Shown one piece after another: positions 15,222 through 21,359 of a stretch of 27,245 nucleotides of DNA. The position numbers and the translations under genes were made by a program. A model generated the notes under the pieces. It was not told the origin of the DNA, made no database searches, and was given only the letters and a program-made list of their open reading frames with translations. Each line of letters starts with the position of its first letter. The stretch's first letter is position 1. Source of the DNA: CAKSQF01 sp051867925 (GTDB lineage: Bacteria; Bacillota; Clostridia; Oscillospirales; CAG-272); the NCBI GenBank assembly GCA_051867925.1, contig JBJDZI010000130.1, positions 1 through 27,245 of the forward strand, in the 5' to 3' direction.

Positions 15222-15350
15222 TGGCTCTCAATGATCACTCCTGAGCGCGCTCCCCGCCTACAGGCGGGGCGGGGGGGGGGGTGGTCTCTCTTCAAGCGGT
15301 TTGCTCCGGTCAAGGAGATTCTCGACAAATGGACAAAGTCGGAGCCGACC

Positions 15351-15382
15351 AAAAAAAGAGGATCCCCCCGAAGGGGGGATCC
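15351..15382 (-). terminator. Terminator of the minus-strand gene pair
   Basis: 10-bp perfect stem GGATCCCCCC (15360-15369)/GGGGGGATCC (15373-15382) with loop GAA. On the minus strand it is followed by TCTTTTTTT (15359-15351). The stop of the 75-aa gene lies 2 bp upstream of it. Confidence 0.85.
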
Positions 15383-15384
15383 GG

Positions 15385-15612
15385 TCATTCTTCCCACGGC
15401 GCTTGATCGTAGATGAGTTCGTGTTCGTCCATGAACTTTTTCATCAGTTCGTCGGGGCGTTCGTATGTGGTTTGCTCAATGGCGCGTATGTCCCAATCCA
15501 GATCATTGATGAGCTGTCTGGAGCAGTGCGCGTTGTAGAGCTTTGATTGTGCTTTGCGAACGTCTTTGAGCAGATTGATGAGCAGTTGTTCGGAGATGAG
15601 AAGTACTCCCAT
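15385..15612 (-). CDS. Hypothetical 75-aa protein of the element
   Basis: A small, mostly helical protein (starts MGVLLISEQLLINLLKDVRK, ends in acidic residues). The ATG at 15612 shares its A with the stop of the upstream gene (TAATG), and AAAGGGGG precedes it, so translation is coupled. A GTG three codons upstream is possible but less well spaced. No family recognised. It ends just before a strong terminator. The minus-strand pair faces away from rep-int, a position often held by copy-number or repressor genes, but I see no helix-turn-helix or ribbon motif to support that. Confidence 0.65.
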   Translation of the reverse strand: MGVLLISEQLLINLLKDVRKAQSKLYNAHCSRQLINDLDWDIRAIEQTTYERPDELMKKFMDEHELIYDQAPWEE

Positions 15613-15800
15613 TAGTGCCACCCCCTTTCCATGTCCTTGACGAATTTACTTTCGGTTATCACGATGTCTGCGCGTGTGGGCTTGGCGCCTGTTTTGCGGT
15701 AGATGCAAAGCCGCCCGTTTTTCATTCTACCGATTCCGTGACCGTTGACCGATGCGGCAAGGTGCATCCAATAGTTGATTTGCTCTTTTGTGTACTTCAT
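15612..15800 (-). CDS. Hypothetical 62-aa basic protein of the element
   Basis: A small basic protein (MKYTKEQINYWMHLAASVNG start), first of the minus-strand pair. A strong AAAAGGAGG lies before the ATG at 15800. It has no signal peptide. The N-terminal half is helical, and the middle (RMKNGRLCIYRKTGAKPTR) has many positive charges, so nucleic-acid binding is conceivable but unproven. Its stop overlaps the next start (TAATG). Its 5' region is shared with the nested inverted repeats that separate it from the rep promoter. Confidence 0.65.
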   Translation of the reverse strand: MKYTKEQINYWMHLAASVNGHGIGRMKNGRLCIYRKTGAKPTRADIVITESKFVKDMERGWH

Positions 15801-15805
15801 GTGCG

Positions 15806-15955
15806 AAGCCTCCTTTTTTCTTCGGTCTCAGCGGCGAGGGTCAAGGGCGCAGCCGCCGAAGGCGGACACCAAGGCGGGCGCCGATCTGATCGCCGTATCA
15901 TCCTCGCCTTGGTGACCCTTGACGCCGACGCTATAATGGACAGAAAAGGAGGCTT
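15806..15955. promoter_or_regulatory. Divergent control region of nested inverted repeats
   Basis: Three inverted repeats are nested around one centre: AAGCCTCCTTTT (15806-15817)/AAAAGGAGGCTT (15944-15955), GTCAAGGG (15840-15847)/CCCTTGAC (15916-15923), and CACCAAGGCG (15867-15876)/CGCCTTGGTG (15905-15914). A side hairpin CCGCC/GGCGG (15853-15865) interrupts the left arm. The outer arms contain the ribosome-binding sequence on both strands. A plus-strand promoter lies in the right arm. Options are a replication origin, an operator region or an invertible promoter segment. Confidence 0.55.
15909..15937 (+). promoter_or_regulatory. Probable rep-int promoter
   Basis: -35 TTGGTG (15909-15914), 17-bp spacer, -10 TATAAT (15932-15937). 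The -35 box is part of the inner inverted repeat. The leader to rep would be about 320 nt. Confidence 0.55.
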
Positions 15956-16263
15956 TTGCGGCAGCTCTGCGAAGGTGGAACTTCGTTTTCTCTGCGCGCG
16001 GGAGCGCGCACCACGGACGGTACGAAACGCCAGCGGGGGCAGGAGCGAGACGGGCGAAGGCCAGGACGGCGGGGCACGCGCCGCCCTCGCCGCACGACCG
16101 ACGAGCGCGCCCCTGCGTCACCCAGACCGGGCGCGTCTTGCGCGCCTGCCGGCAGGCTTCAAACGGCTACCGCCGATTCTACTATACTTGATTTATAGGA
16201 TTGTATTCCGTCAGACTACCACCAAACATCGGCAGGAGAACCGCAGGTTCTCCGAACAAAATT
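15956..16263 (+). other. GC-rich leader before rep, no confident gene
   Basis: 308 bp, very GC rich. Several frames stay open only because stops are rare; their products are Arg/Ala/Gly-rich and look non-biological. It contains a 14-bp palindrome GCCTGCCGGCAGGC (16144-16157) and a hairpin GGAGAACC (16235-16242)-GCA-GGTTCTCC (16246-16253) whose left arm includes the only Shine-Dalgarno-like sequence before rep. A TATACT (16183-16188) could be a second -10 without a good -35. The region could hold the double-strand origin. Confidence 0.4.
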
Positions 16264-17175
16264 ATGGCTTATGGCAAACTTACCCGAGAGTCTCTTTGCT
16301 ACACCTCTCGCATGAAATTCTACCCCGGATCGGACGACCCGGTGGAACTGATGGTTGCAGAGGATCACATTTTCAACCCATCTAAGGTTGAATTTAGCGA
16401 CGAGTGGAAGGAGTTCTCCCCGCCTACGGAGAAGGGCGGGGAAGATCGGGAGAAAACGGAAACAGCTGACCGTAGCGGTTCTGTTCAAAGCTGGAACCGC
16501 GCGCAAAAGCGTGCATATGATTACATACGTTGCAACCCTGATCTTGATATGTTCGTCACTCTGACCTTTGACCCCGAAGCGGTCGACCGTCAGAGTTGGG
16601 ATCAGATCGTCCATAGGATCAATGACTGGTTGGACAACCGAGTCCGTCGGCGTGGGCTGATATATGTTCTGTGTCCCGAATACCATCACGATGGGCATTC
16701 TATCCATTTTCACGGTCTTATGAATGAATCTGGCTTGAAGCTGGCGAATGCCGTCAATCCCCGCACGGGCGGCAAGCTCTACCGGAACGGGAAGACCGTC
16801 TACAATATTGCCGACTTTCCGTTCGGCTTCACTACAGCTATTCGGGTTACCGGCGCGGAAGCGTCCAAAGCCTGTGCCGGGTATATCTTCAAGTATATGC
16901 GCAAACAGGGCGGTCAGCGGATCGGCGGGCGGTATTTCTTGGCGGGCGGCGATTTGGTAAAGCCTATTTACATTTACGGCAATATCGATTATGCCGCCGT
17001 AGACGCACCTGCTTTCGCTCTGAAAGGCGCGAACGGTGGGTGCAAGGTTCTTGCCGGTGATGCGTTGAAAGCCTTCCTGAGCGGCTCTAAGAGCCTGCCA
17101 GGGCTTGCGCGTGCAGTTCCCGATGCTGAGTCAACATTTTTAGGAAAGGGGACTCGAACCGCCGATGCGCAGTGA
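16264..17175 (+). CDS. HUH rolling-circle replication initiator (Rep)
   Basis: A 303-residue Rep-like HUH endonuclease that would nick the origin and hold the 5' end on a tyrosine. Motif I is MFVTLTFDP (96-104). The HUH motif is HSIHFHGLM (His148-x-His150). Motif III is AGYIFKYMRK (205-214) with Tyr207 and Tyr211 and the Y-x-x-K pattern. This is the single-domain Rep type shared by small plasmids and Microviridae-like phages; no helicase domain follows. The ATG at 16264 has weak ribosome-binding context, with GGAG at 16235 locked in a hairpin. A TTG at 16201 would add 21 residues. The stop at 17175 overlaps the int start by 11 bp, so replication and recombination genes are coupled. Confidence 0.8.
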   Translation: MAYGKLTRESLCYTSRMKFYPGSDDPVELMVAEDHIFNPSKVEFSDEWKEFSPPTEKGGEDREKTETADRSGSVQSWNRAQKRAYDYIRCNPDLDMFVTLTFDPEAVDRQSWDQIVHRINDWLDNRVRRRGLIYVLCPEYHHDGHSIHFHGLMNESGLKLANAVNPRTGGKLYRNGKTVYNIADFPFGFTTAIRVTGAEASKACAGYIFKYMRKQGGQRIGGRYFLAGGDLVKPIYIYGNIDYAAVDAPAFALKGANGGCKVLAGDALKAFLSGSKSLPGLARAVPDAESTFLGKGTRTADAQ

Positions 17176-17782
17176 TTATGTCAACTCGGATGCGTTCCGC
17201 TTACTCATCAATTCCATGCAGTATGAGAATGGCTTAGCTTTGCGCGTGAGCCTTGAAACCGGGCTTCGCATCGGTGATGTTCTGAAGTGCCGCCCGTGGG
17301 ATTTGAGGGGCTGTAAGCTCTCCTACACGGCAGAGAAAACAGGCAAGAGCGGCGTTAAGACGCTTTCCAAGCGGCTTGCCGCCGCTCTTCGGCGTATTTC
17401 CGGTAATGACTGGATTTTCGAAGGGCGATACAAGACCAAGACAGGACACCGCACGCGCAGTACGGTTTACAAAGACCTGAAAAAGGTGTGTAAACGGCTT
17501 GGGGTGGAAGGGCAAATCTCTCCGCACAGTGCTCGCAAGTCCTACGCCGTGGAAGATTTCCACGCTCACGGGCTGGATCACGTCAAAAAAGAACTCCAGC
17601 ACGACGATTCAGGTGTCACGCTCCTGTATGCGCTCTCCGATGTGATTTCAGACGCTCCCAAAAGCGAAAAGCAGGGCGAAATCCTCGCCCTGCTTCGGGA
17701 TATTTACAAAATAGTCACGGATTTGCAACGGACTGTTCGTAATTTGGAAACAAATTTGTGCTGCCGTGAAAAAAGTGATTGA
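17165..17782 (+). CDS. Tyrosine recombinase, catalytic domain only
   Basis: A 205-residue tyrosine-type integrase. Catalytic residues can be placed: Arg35 in TGLRIGDVL, a Lys in the beta hairpin (about 58-65), His121-x-x-Arg124 in SPHSARKS, His146 in LQHDD and nucleophile Tyr155 in LLYAL. The catalytic domain begins almost at the N-terminus, so the usual core-binding and arm-binding domains (about 100-180 residues) are absent. About 45 residues follow the Tyr and form a helical tail. The ATG at 17165 lies inside the end of rep. It would join or excise the element at the palindromic core sites found at both ends. Confidence 0.82.
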   Translation: MRSDYVNSDAFRLLINSMQYENGLALRVSLETGLRIGDVLKCRPWDLRGCKLSYTAEKTGKSGVKTLSKRLAAALRRISGNDWIFEGRYKTKTGHRTRSTVYKDLKKVCKRLGVEGQISPHSARKSYAVEDFHAHGLDHVKKELQHDDSGVTLLYALSDVISDAPKSEKQGEILALLRDIYKIVTDLQRTVRNLETNLCCREKSD

Positions 17783-17909
17783 TGAAACAGTCCTGCCGCG
17801 CCCGTAGGCGGCGCCGCCAGCGGTCGAGCCGGGCGAAGCCAGCCCCGAAGGGGGGGCTGAGCTGTGGCGAGCCGCGCCAGCGGAAAAAGCAAACGCCCAT
17901 TGCTACCAA
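17783..17909. other. GC-rich palindromic stretch after int
   Basis: No gene seen. It contains the 12-bp palindrome GGCGGCGCCGCC (17807-17818) and a hairpin CAGCCCC/GGGGCTG (17840-17859). There is no T tract, so int has no own terminator before the right end. Confidence 0.4.
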
Positions 17910-18003
17910 GCCAGCATGGGCAGGAGCGGAGAGCCTCAGCAGGGGCGTAGAGTCCAATTGCGCGGATAGCTCAATTGTACAAAATGCAAATTTTGTACAA
18001 TTG
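17910..18003. repeat. Right terminal inverted repeat and core-like site
   Basis: Inverted copies of the left blocks: GCCAGCATGGGC (17910-17921), GCCTCAGCAGGGGC (17933-17946; all 14 bases match) and TACAAAAT (17978-17985). The outermost part is a near-perfect palindrome, CAATTGTACAAAAT (17972-17985)-GCAA-ATTTTGTACAATTG (17990-18003). Its outer half would be chromosomal if the element ends at about 17985. Confidence 0.6.
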
Positions 18004-18021
18004 CGGGAAGGAAAATACAAG

Positions 18022-18066
18022 AGAAACTCCTCGGGAGCCTAATGCTCAAGAGGAGTTTCTGTTTTA
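18022..18066. terminator. Terminator near the cell-wall hydrolase gene
   Basis: 11-bp stem AGAAACTCCTC (18022-18032)/GAGGAGTTTCT (18050-18060) with an inner GAGC/GCTC. GTTTTA follows on the plus strand and CTTGTATTTTC on the minus strand. It is the likely end of the minus-strand hydrolase gene and also blocks plus-strand read-through. Confidence 0.6.
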
Positions 18067-18121
18067 TAGGGGTATCCTCGCGCACCGACCGTATCGTTAT
18101 GCACGAAGGATTTATCGCACG

Positions 18122-19048
18122 TTACGCGTAAAATTTATGATTTCCAATCGTGATAATGTAAGTTCTGTTTTGTGAGATCCAATTGTTAGGCGCCAGCTTC
18201 TCATTGACAAAAAACAGAATCCGTGAATCGGTGCGCTCACCGTTCAACACACGACGTGCGGCTTCGATGCTGTCAGCACTCGGATCGTTATAAATCGTGC
18301 CACTGGCAACCGGTGTAAACTGCGTACCGTGTTTTCGATCAAAAATCACATCGTAGATTGTATTCGGATACATCGAACTCTTGACACGATTCATAATGAC
18401 CGTTCCGACTGCGATCTTGCCTGCCATCGGCTCACCGGAGCTTTCTGCGTGAATGATCCGCGCAAGCCAATACAGATCGGTGGAATTCACCTCTGCGTTG
18501 GTATCGGAATCGCCGACTTCGGGAACGCTTCCTACGGGCGAATTATTCTCTCCAGCTGAGCCGAACCGTCCGCTGACAGTCACCAGTCGTCTGGAACTGT
18601 TCCAATTGACGTCAAGCCCCATGGCGGTACACAGACTGCGCACGGGCACGAAAATCCGATTGGCAATCAAAAGATTGGATACAGTCGAATAGATTCGCTC
18701 GCCGTTTGCCGTAACATAGCGATCACCCACACGCGCTTTCAAGACAAATTCAGCGTGTCGCACGGTTGCAGTACGGGTCACACCGCTCCAACTAATGGTA
18801 AATCCATCGTAAACGGCATCCGCAAAAGCTCGGAGCGGAACATATGTAATCCCCGATTTCAGAAGATTCTGATCGGCGTACAGGGATCTGCCGTTGACTT
18901 CAACGCTGACATTGGCGGCAGATGTCTGCAAGGACATCGGCAAGATCAGCATCATTGCGGCGATTGCAATGGCAAAGATTCGGCGGCGATTTCCGCGACC
19001 GATTCGCAGAAATCCAAACATTCTTTCGAGTCTGATAGTTTTCTTCAT
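18122..19048 (-). CDS. SleB-type cell-wall hydrolase with stalk domain
   Basis: A 308-residue exported protein. A long basic N-terminus and hydrophobic segment (about 23-45, ending TSAA) form a signal peptide or anchor. Two copper-amine-oxidase-N-like repeats follow, marked by YVPLR (69-73) and FVPVR (133-137). After a Ser/Asn/Asp linker (163-190) comes a Hydrolase_2 (SleB/CwlJ) domain with DLYWLARIIHAESSGEP, where Glu202 is the expected catalytic residue, and MAGKIAVGTVIMNRV. The family cleaves peptidoglycan and is often linked to spore germination in Clostridia. The start has AAGGAGG. It is single in its unit, with promoter at 19079-19107. The nearby element is inserted beyond its 3' end, so the gene is intact. 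Confidence 0.9.
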   Translation of the reverse strand: MKKTIRLERMFGFLRIGRGNRRRIFAIAIAAMMLILPMSLQTSAANVSVEVNGRSLYADQNLLKSGITYVPLRAFADAVYDGFTISWSGVTRTATVRHAEFVLKARVGDRYVTANGERIYSTVSNLLIANRIFVPVRSLCTAMGLDVNWNSSRRLVTVSGRFGSAGENNSPVGSVPEVGDSDTNAEVNSTDLYWLARIIHAESSGEPMAGKIAVGTVIMNRVKSSMYPNTIYDVIFDRKHGTQFTPVASGTIYNDPSADSIEAARRVLNGERTDSRILFFVNEKLAPNNWISQNRTYIITIGNHKFYA

Positions 19049-19078
19049 GAATTACCTCCTTTTTATGACTCTGCTATT

Positions 19079-19107
19079 ATTTTAACAGATTGAGCAACCT
19101 TTGGCAA
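19079..19107 (-). promoter_or_regulatory. Promoter of the cell-wall hydrolase gene
   Basis: On the minus strand: -35 TTGCCA (19107-19102), 17-bp spacer, -10 TAAAAT (19084-19079). Eight bp upstream of the -35 is a perfect 16-bp palindrome ATCTTCCATGGAAGAT (19116-19131), a candidate operator. Confidence 0.7.
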
Positions 19108-19169
19108 TGCAAAATATCTTCCATGGAAGATCAAGGTAGCGAAGGTAATATTTGAAACTATTTTAACGA

Positions 19170-19496
19170 TCAGATTTCGGAAGCGACCGCCTCGGCGTCA
19201 GCGGCTTGTCTACGCAGTCTTGCAATTTCGGATCGGAGCAACGCGCGTCCGCGAGAAGTCAATTCATAAGTGATCCGATTTCCGGAATCATCAAATACGC
19301 AGATCACACCGCTTGCCTGCAGTTTGCCCAGCGTATTATATAAGGTAGCGCAACTGAGTTTCACCCGACCTTCGGTTAGCTCGGACGTGTATTTGCTGAT
19401 CCCGTAGCCATGCCGCGGCTCATGCAAAGAAAGCATAATATAAAACATTGATTCGCTCATAGGCAAATACGCCTTTTCCAATGCAGAAATATCCAC
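19170..19496 (-). CDS. PadR-family transcriptional regulator
   Basis: A 108-residue winged-helix regulator. The PadR N-terminal domain is clear: LPMSESMFYIMLSLHEPRHGYGI, then RVKLSCATLYNTLGKLQASGVI and the wing NRITYELTSRGRALL, with a short C-terminal helix for dimerisation. The start is a GTG at 19496, 8 nt after AGAGGT; frames further upstream lie in the leader. The promoter is almost 175 nt upstream, leaving a long leader with repeated motifs, which suggests autoregulation. It is divergent from the DNA glycosylase gene. PadR proteins often control nearby membrane exporters, but no target is proven. Confidence 0.85.
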   Translation of the reverse strand: MDISALEKAYLPMSESMFYIMLSLHEPRHGYGISKYTSELTEGRVKLSCATLYNTLGKLQASGVICVFDDSGNRITYELTSRGRALLRSEIARLRRQAADAEAVASEI

Positions 19497-19513
19497 AATT
19501 TTTAACCTCTTTT

Positions 19514-19661
19514 CAACATATTTGGTTTGGATACAGTGTGTATTCGTTTGCGATACAGCAAAATTATCAACAGTTCGCCCTGCTTTTCCGTATATCACAA
19601 TCGGATACAGATAAGTTTTGCACAGTTGGCACATATTTTGTAAACATATTAAGTTTGGATA
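19514..19661 (-). promoter_or_regulatory. padR leader with direct repeats
   Basis: Two 20-bp direct repeats match at 17 positions: 19514-19533 and 19642-19661 (shared core AACATATT..GTTTGGATA on the plus strand). One lies just inside the predicted transcript start, the other next to the ribosome binding site. GATACAG recurs at 19530, 19552 and 19604. Candidate PadR operators. Confidence 0.4.
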
Positions 19662-19675
19662 TATATCGTATTTTT

Positions 19676-19704
19676 ATTATATCACAATTAGATATAATTG
19701 TCAA
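19676..19704 (-). promoter_or_regulatory. Promoter of padR
   Basis: Perfect consensus on the minus strand: -35 TTGACA (19704-19699), 17-bp spacer, -10 TATAAT (19681-19676). It is back to back with the plus-strand promoter at 19724. Confidence 0.8.
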
Positions 19705-19723
19705 GCCTTTTTGAAAAAGAAAC

Positions 19724-19752
19724 TTGACTTTTTCAAACAAATCGGTTATACT
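19724..19752 (+). promoter_or_regulatory. Promoter of the DNA glycosylase gene
   Basis: -35 TTGACT (19724-19729), 17-bp spacer, -10 TATACT (19747-19752). Leader of about 35 nt. Confidence 0.8.
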
Positions 19753-19795
19753 GGTTATGAGATTATACGCAAGAATCATATGGAGGTACAGTATC

Positions 19796-20317
19796 ATGCG
19801 GATGGACACTTCCCTATTCATGCTCCCTGCTAATCGGCTGGCTCCTCTTTTGCTGGGCAAACTGTTATGCCGTCGAACCGATGATGGCGTTCTGCGATAC
19901 AGAATCATCGAGACCGAATGCTATCTCGGAGAAGAAGATTCCGCCTGTCATGCGCATCGCGGAAAGACGCCTCGCAATGCGCCGCTATATCTGCAAGGTG
20001 GGTATGCTTACGTTTACCTATGCTACGGCATCCACAGCTTGCTGAATGTGGTCAGCGGAGCCGAAGGTCACCCCGAGGCGGTTTTGATTCGCGGTATTGA
20101 AGGTTTTGTTGGTCCCGGACGGCTGACCAAGGCGATGTCCATTGACTGCGGGCTGAATGCAACTGATTTGACCGTCTCCGACGAACTTTGGCTGGAGGAT
20201 GACGGGGTCACGCTTCCCTATCGGACCGATTGCAGAGTGGGGATTGACTATGCTGATCCTGTGGATCGGGAGCGGCAATGGCGATTTATTGCCGACAGCA
20301 CAAAAAACGACCGATGA
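19796..20317 (+). CDS. DNA-3-methyladenine glycosylase, AAG type
   Basis: A 173-residue alkyladenine DNA glycosylase that removes 3-methyladenine and related bases in base-excision repair. The signature RIIETECYLGEEDSACHAHRG has the catalytic Glu41; TPRNAPLYLQGGYAYVYLCYGIH is the conserved intercalation/active-site stretch, and EAVLIRGIE follows. The ATG at 19796 is supported by ATGGAGG. In-frame codons back to 19724 overlap the promoter and are excluded. At 173 residues it is slightly short for the family (about 190-200), missing part of the C-terminal tail. The stop lies inside the terminator stem. Confidence 0.9.
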   Translation: MRMDTSLFMLPANRLAPLLLGKLLCRRTDDGVLRYRIIETECYLGEEDSACHAHRGKTPRNAPLYLQGGYAYVYLCYGIHSLLNVVSGAEGHPEAVLIRGIEGFVGPGRLTKAMSIDCGLNATDLTVSDELWLEDDGVTLPYRTDCRVGIDYADPVDRERQWRFIADSTKNDR

Positions 20318-20341
20318 AGCGAACTTCATCGGTCGTTTGAT
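20305..20341 (+). terminator. Terminator of the DNA glycosylase gene
   Basis: 15-bp stem, 20305-20319 with 20324-20338, loop CGAA, then TTGATTTTT. The coding stop (20315-20317) is within the left arm. Confidence 0.85.
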
Positions 20342-20371
20342 TTTTATGAAAGTCGTTTGATTTTTATGAAA
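20332..20371. repeat. Perfect 2 x 20-bp tandem duplication
   Basis: GTCGTTTGATTTTTATGAAA at 20332-20351 is repeated exactly at 20352-20371. It duplicates the 3' arm end and T tract of the terminator, probably by slippage. Confidence 0.9.
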
Positions 20372-20396
20372 TTAGATTGCGACTCACAATCGGTAT

Positions 20397-21359
20397 TCAG
20401 ATATAATATCCGATTTTTTCCCGAATTTCGGTAAGCAAACGAACGCTGTCTCTCGAAAGCCGTTGCATATCGCTGTAATTCGCTCCGTTTGTATATGAAA
20501 GAAAATCCTTGATCTCCCAAGTCATACTTTCGGCAAAGTCGCTCCGACCGAAAATGGAGGTTTTCTCACCGTCGTGCGGATAATAATCTATTTCCTGCAA
20601 GCGGGAAAGAAGCCCCAGCGTCAGCGTTCCGCCTTCACATATAATTTCCGAACGAATGCGGCTTTCCGCCAATTTGGACATCGTCAGCACTACTTGACAG
20701 CGATCGTAGCCGAGAATCACAGTATCCGTTCCGTCCACGTCGCAGATTGGCGTTGCATATGCATTCACCATATTTGGGTAGCCGAAAAGTTGCAGTGCTA
20801 TATAGACGGAGTAAACGCCGAGATCCATCAACGCGCCACCGCAGGATGCTTTGGAGAAAGTCGAGAAGACCTCTCCTTTTCGCACACGGTCGATTTTGGA
20901 GGAGCGTTGGGAGAAGTCGAGCCTTGCAGAAACGATCGCTCCCGCCTCACTGATGGCTTTCTGCAGGAACTTCAGTTGCGGCAGATGGGCGTTCATCATG
21001 GCTTCCAGGTAGACCAGATTGCGTTCTTTGGCGATGGCGAGCAGTTCCTCGTATTCCTTGGGATGCACGCAGATAGGCTTTTCACAAAGGACGTGTTTGC
21101 CTGCCGTCAGCATTTGTTTGGACAAAGCGTAATGCGTCGCGTTGGGCGTGGCGATATAGACTGCGTCAATCTGCCCATCTGACGCAAGAATTGCTGGATC
21201 GTCGTAGCAGATAGCCCACGGCGCGTTGACCGCGGCAAATGATTTCGCCTTTTCAAGGGAACGGGAGCAAACCGCCCCCACCTTCACGCCTTCCACCCGA
21301 GTGACCGCCTTGGCAAAAGTCTCGCTCAGCCAAAAGGTGCCGATGATTCCGATTCTCAT
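20397..21359 (-). CDS. Gfo/Idh/MocA-family oxidoreductase
   Basis: A 320-residue NAD(P)-dependent oxidoreductase acting on a sugar, inositol or related polyol; the exact substrate cannot be read. The Rossmann N-terminus is MRIGIIGTFWLSETF, where the usual third Gly of GxGxxG is altered. The motif LCEKPICVHP (EKP at 93-95) is the family hallmark and holds the catalytic-site Lys94. A C-terminal alpha/beta domain follows. The ATG overlaps the MATE stop (TAATG), so it is translationally coupled to the exporter gene. It is the last gene of the two-gene unit; no clear terminator is seen after it. Confidence 0.9.
   Translation of the reverse strand: MRIGIIGTFWLSETFAKAVTRVEGVKVGAVCSRSLEKAKSFAAVNAPWAICYDDPAILASDGQIDAVYIATPNATHYALSKQMLTAGKHVLCEKPICVHPKEYEELLAIAKERNLVYLEAMMNAHLPQLKFLQKAISEAGAIVSARLDFSQRSSKIDRVRKGEVFSTFSKASCGGALMDLGVYSVYIALQLFGYPNMVNAYATPICDVDGTDTVILGYDRCQVVLTMSKLAESRIRSEIICEGGTLTLGLLSRLQEIDYYPHDGEKTSIFGRSDFAESMTWEIKDFLSYTNGANYSDMQRLSRDSVRLLTEIREKIGYYI

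Larger units (their letters stand above)
14642..17985 (+). mobile_element. Compact TIR-bounded replicate-and-integrate element
   Basis: About 3.3 kb between the terminators of two convergent chromosomal genes. Contents in order: left inverted repeat, plus-strand terminator, candidate minus-strand small RNA, an 87-aa gene, a minus-strand pair of small genes, a nested-inverted-repeat control region, an HUH rolling-circle Rep overlapping a tyrosine recombinase, and the right inverted repeat. GC and palindrome density are clearly higher than in the flanks. No capsid, relaxase, coupling or cargo gene is visible. It could be an integrated plasmid, a mobilizable satellite or a minimal integrative element. 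The ends are inferred from inverted repeats, not from an empty site. Confidence 0.7.

Noticed and set aside
15956..16198. 80-codon frame starting TTG after AAAAGGAGG
   Set aside because: Spacing to the TTG is only about 3 nt and the product is low-complexity basic; the SD-like sequence is better explained as an arm of the inverted repeat.
15615..16385. Long frames on both strands in the GC-rich rep leader
   Set aside because: Stops are rare because of GC content; products are Arg/Ala/Gly-rich with no domain, and they overlap the small minus-strand genes or rep.
17147..17164. GGACTCGAACC, resembling the T arm of a tRNA on the minus strand
   Set aside because: The T stem does not pair fully and no acceptor or anticodon arm can be drawn; it is coding sequence at the rep end.
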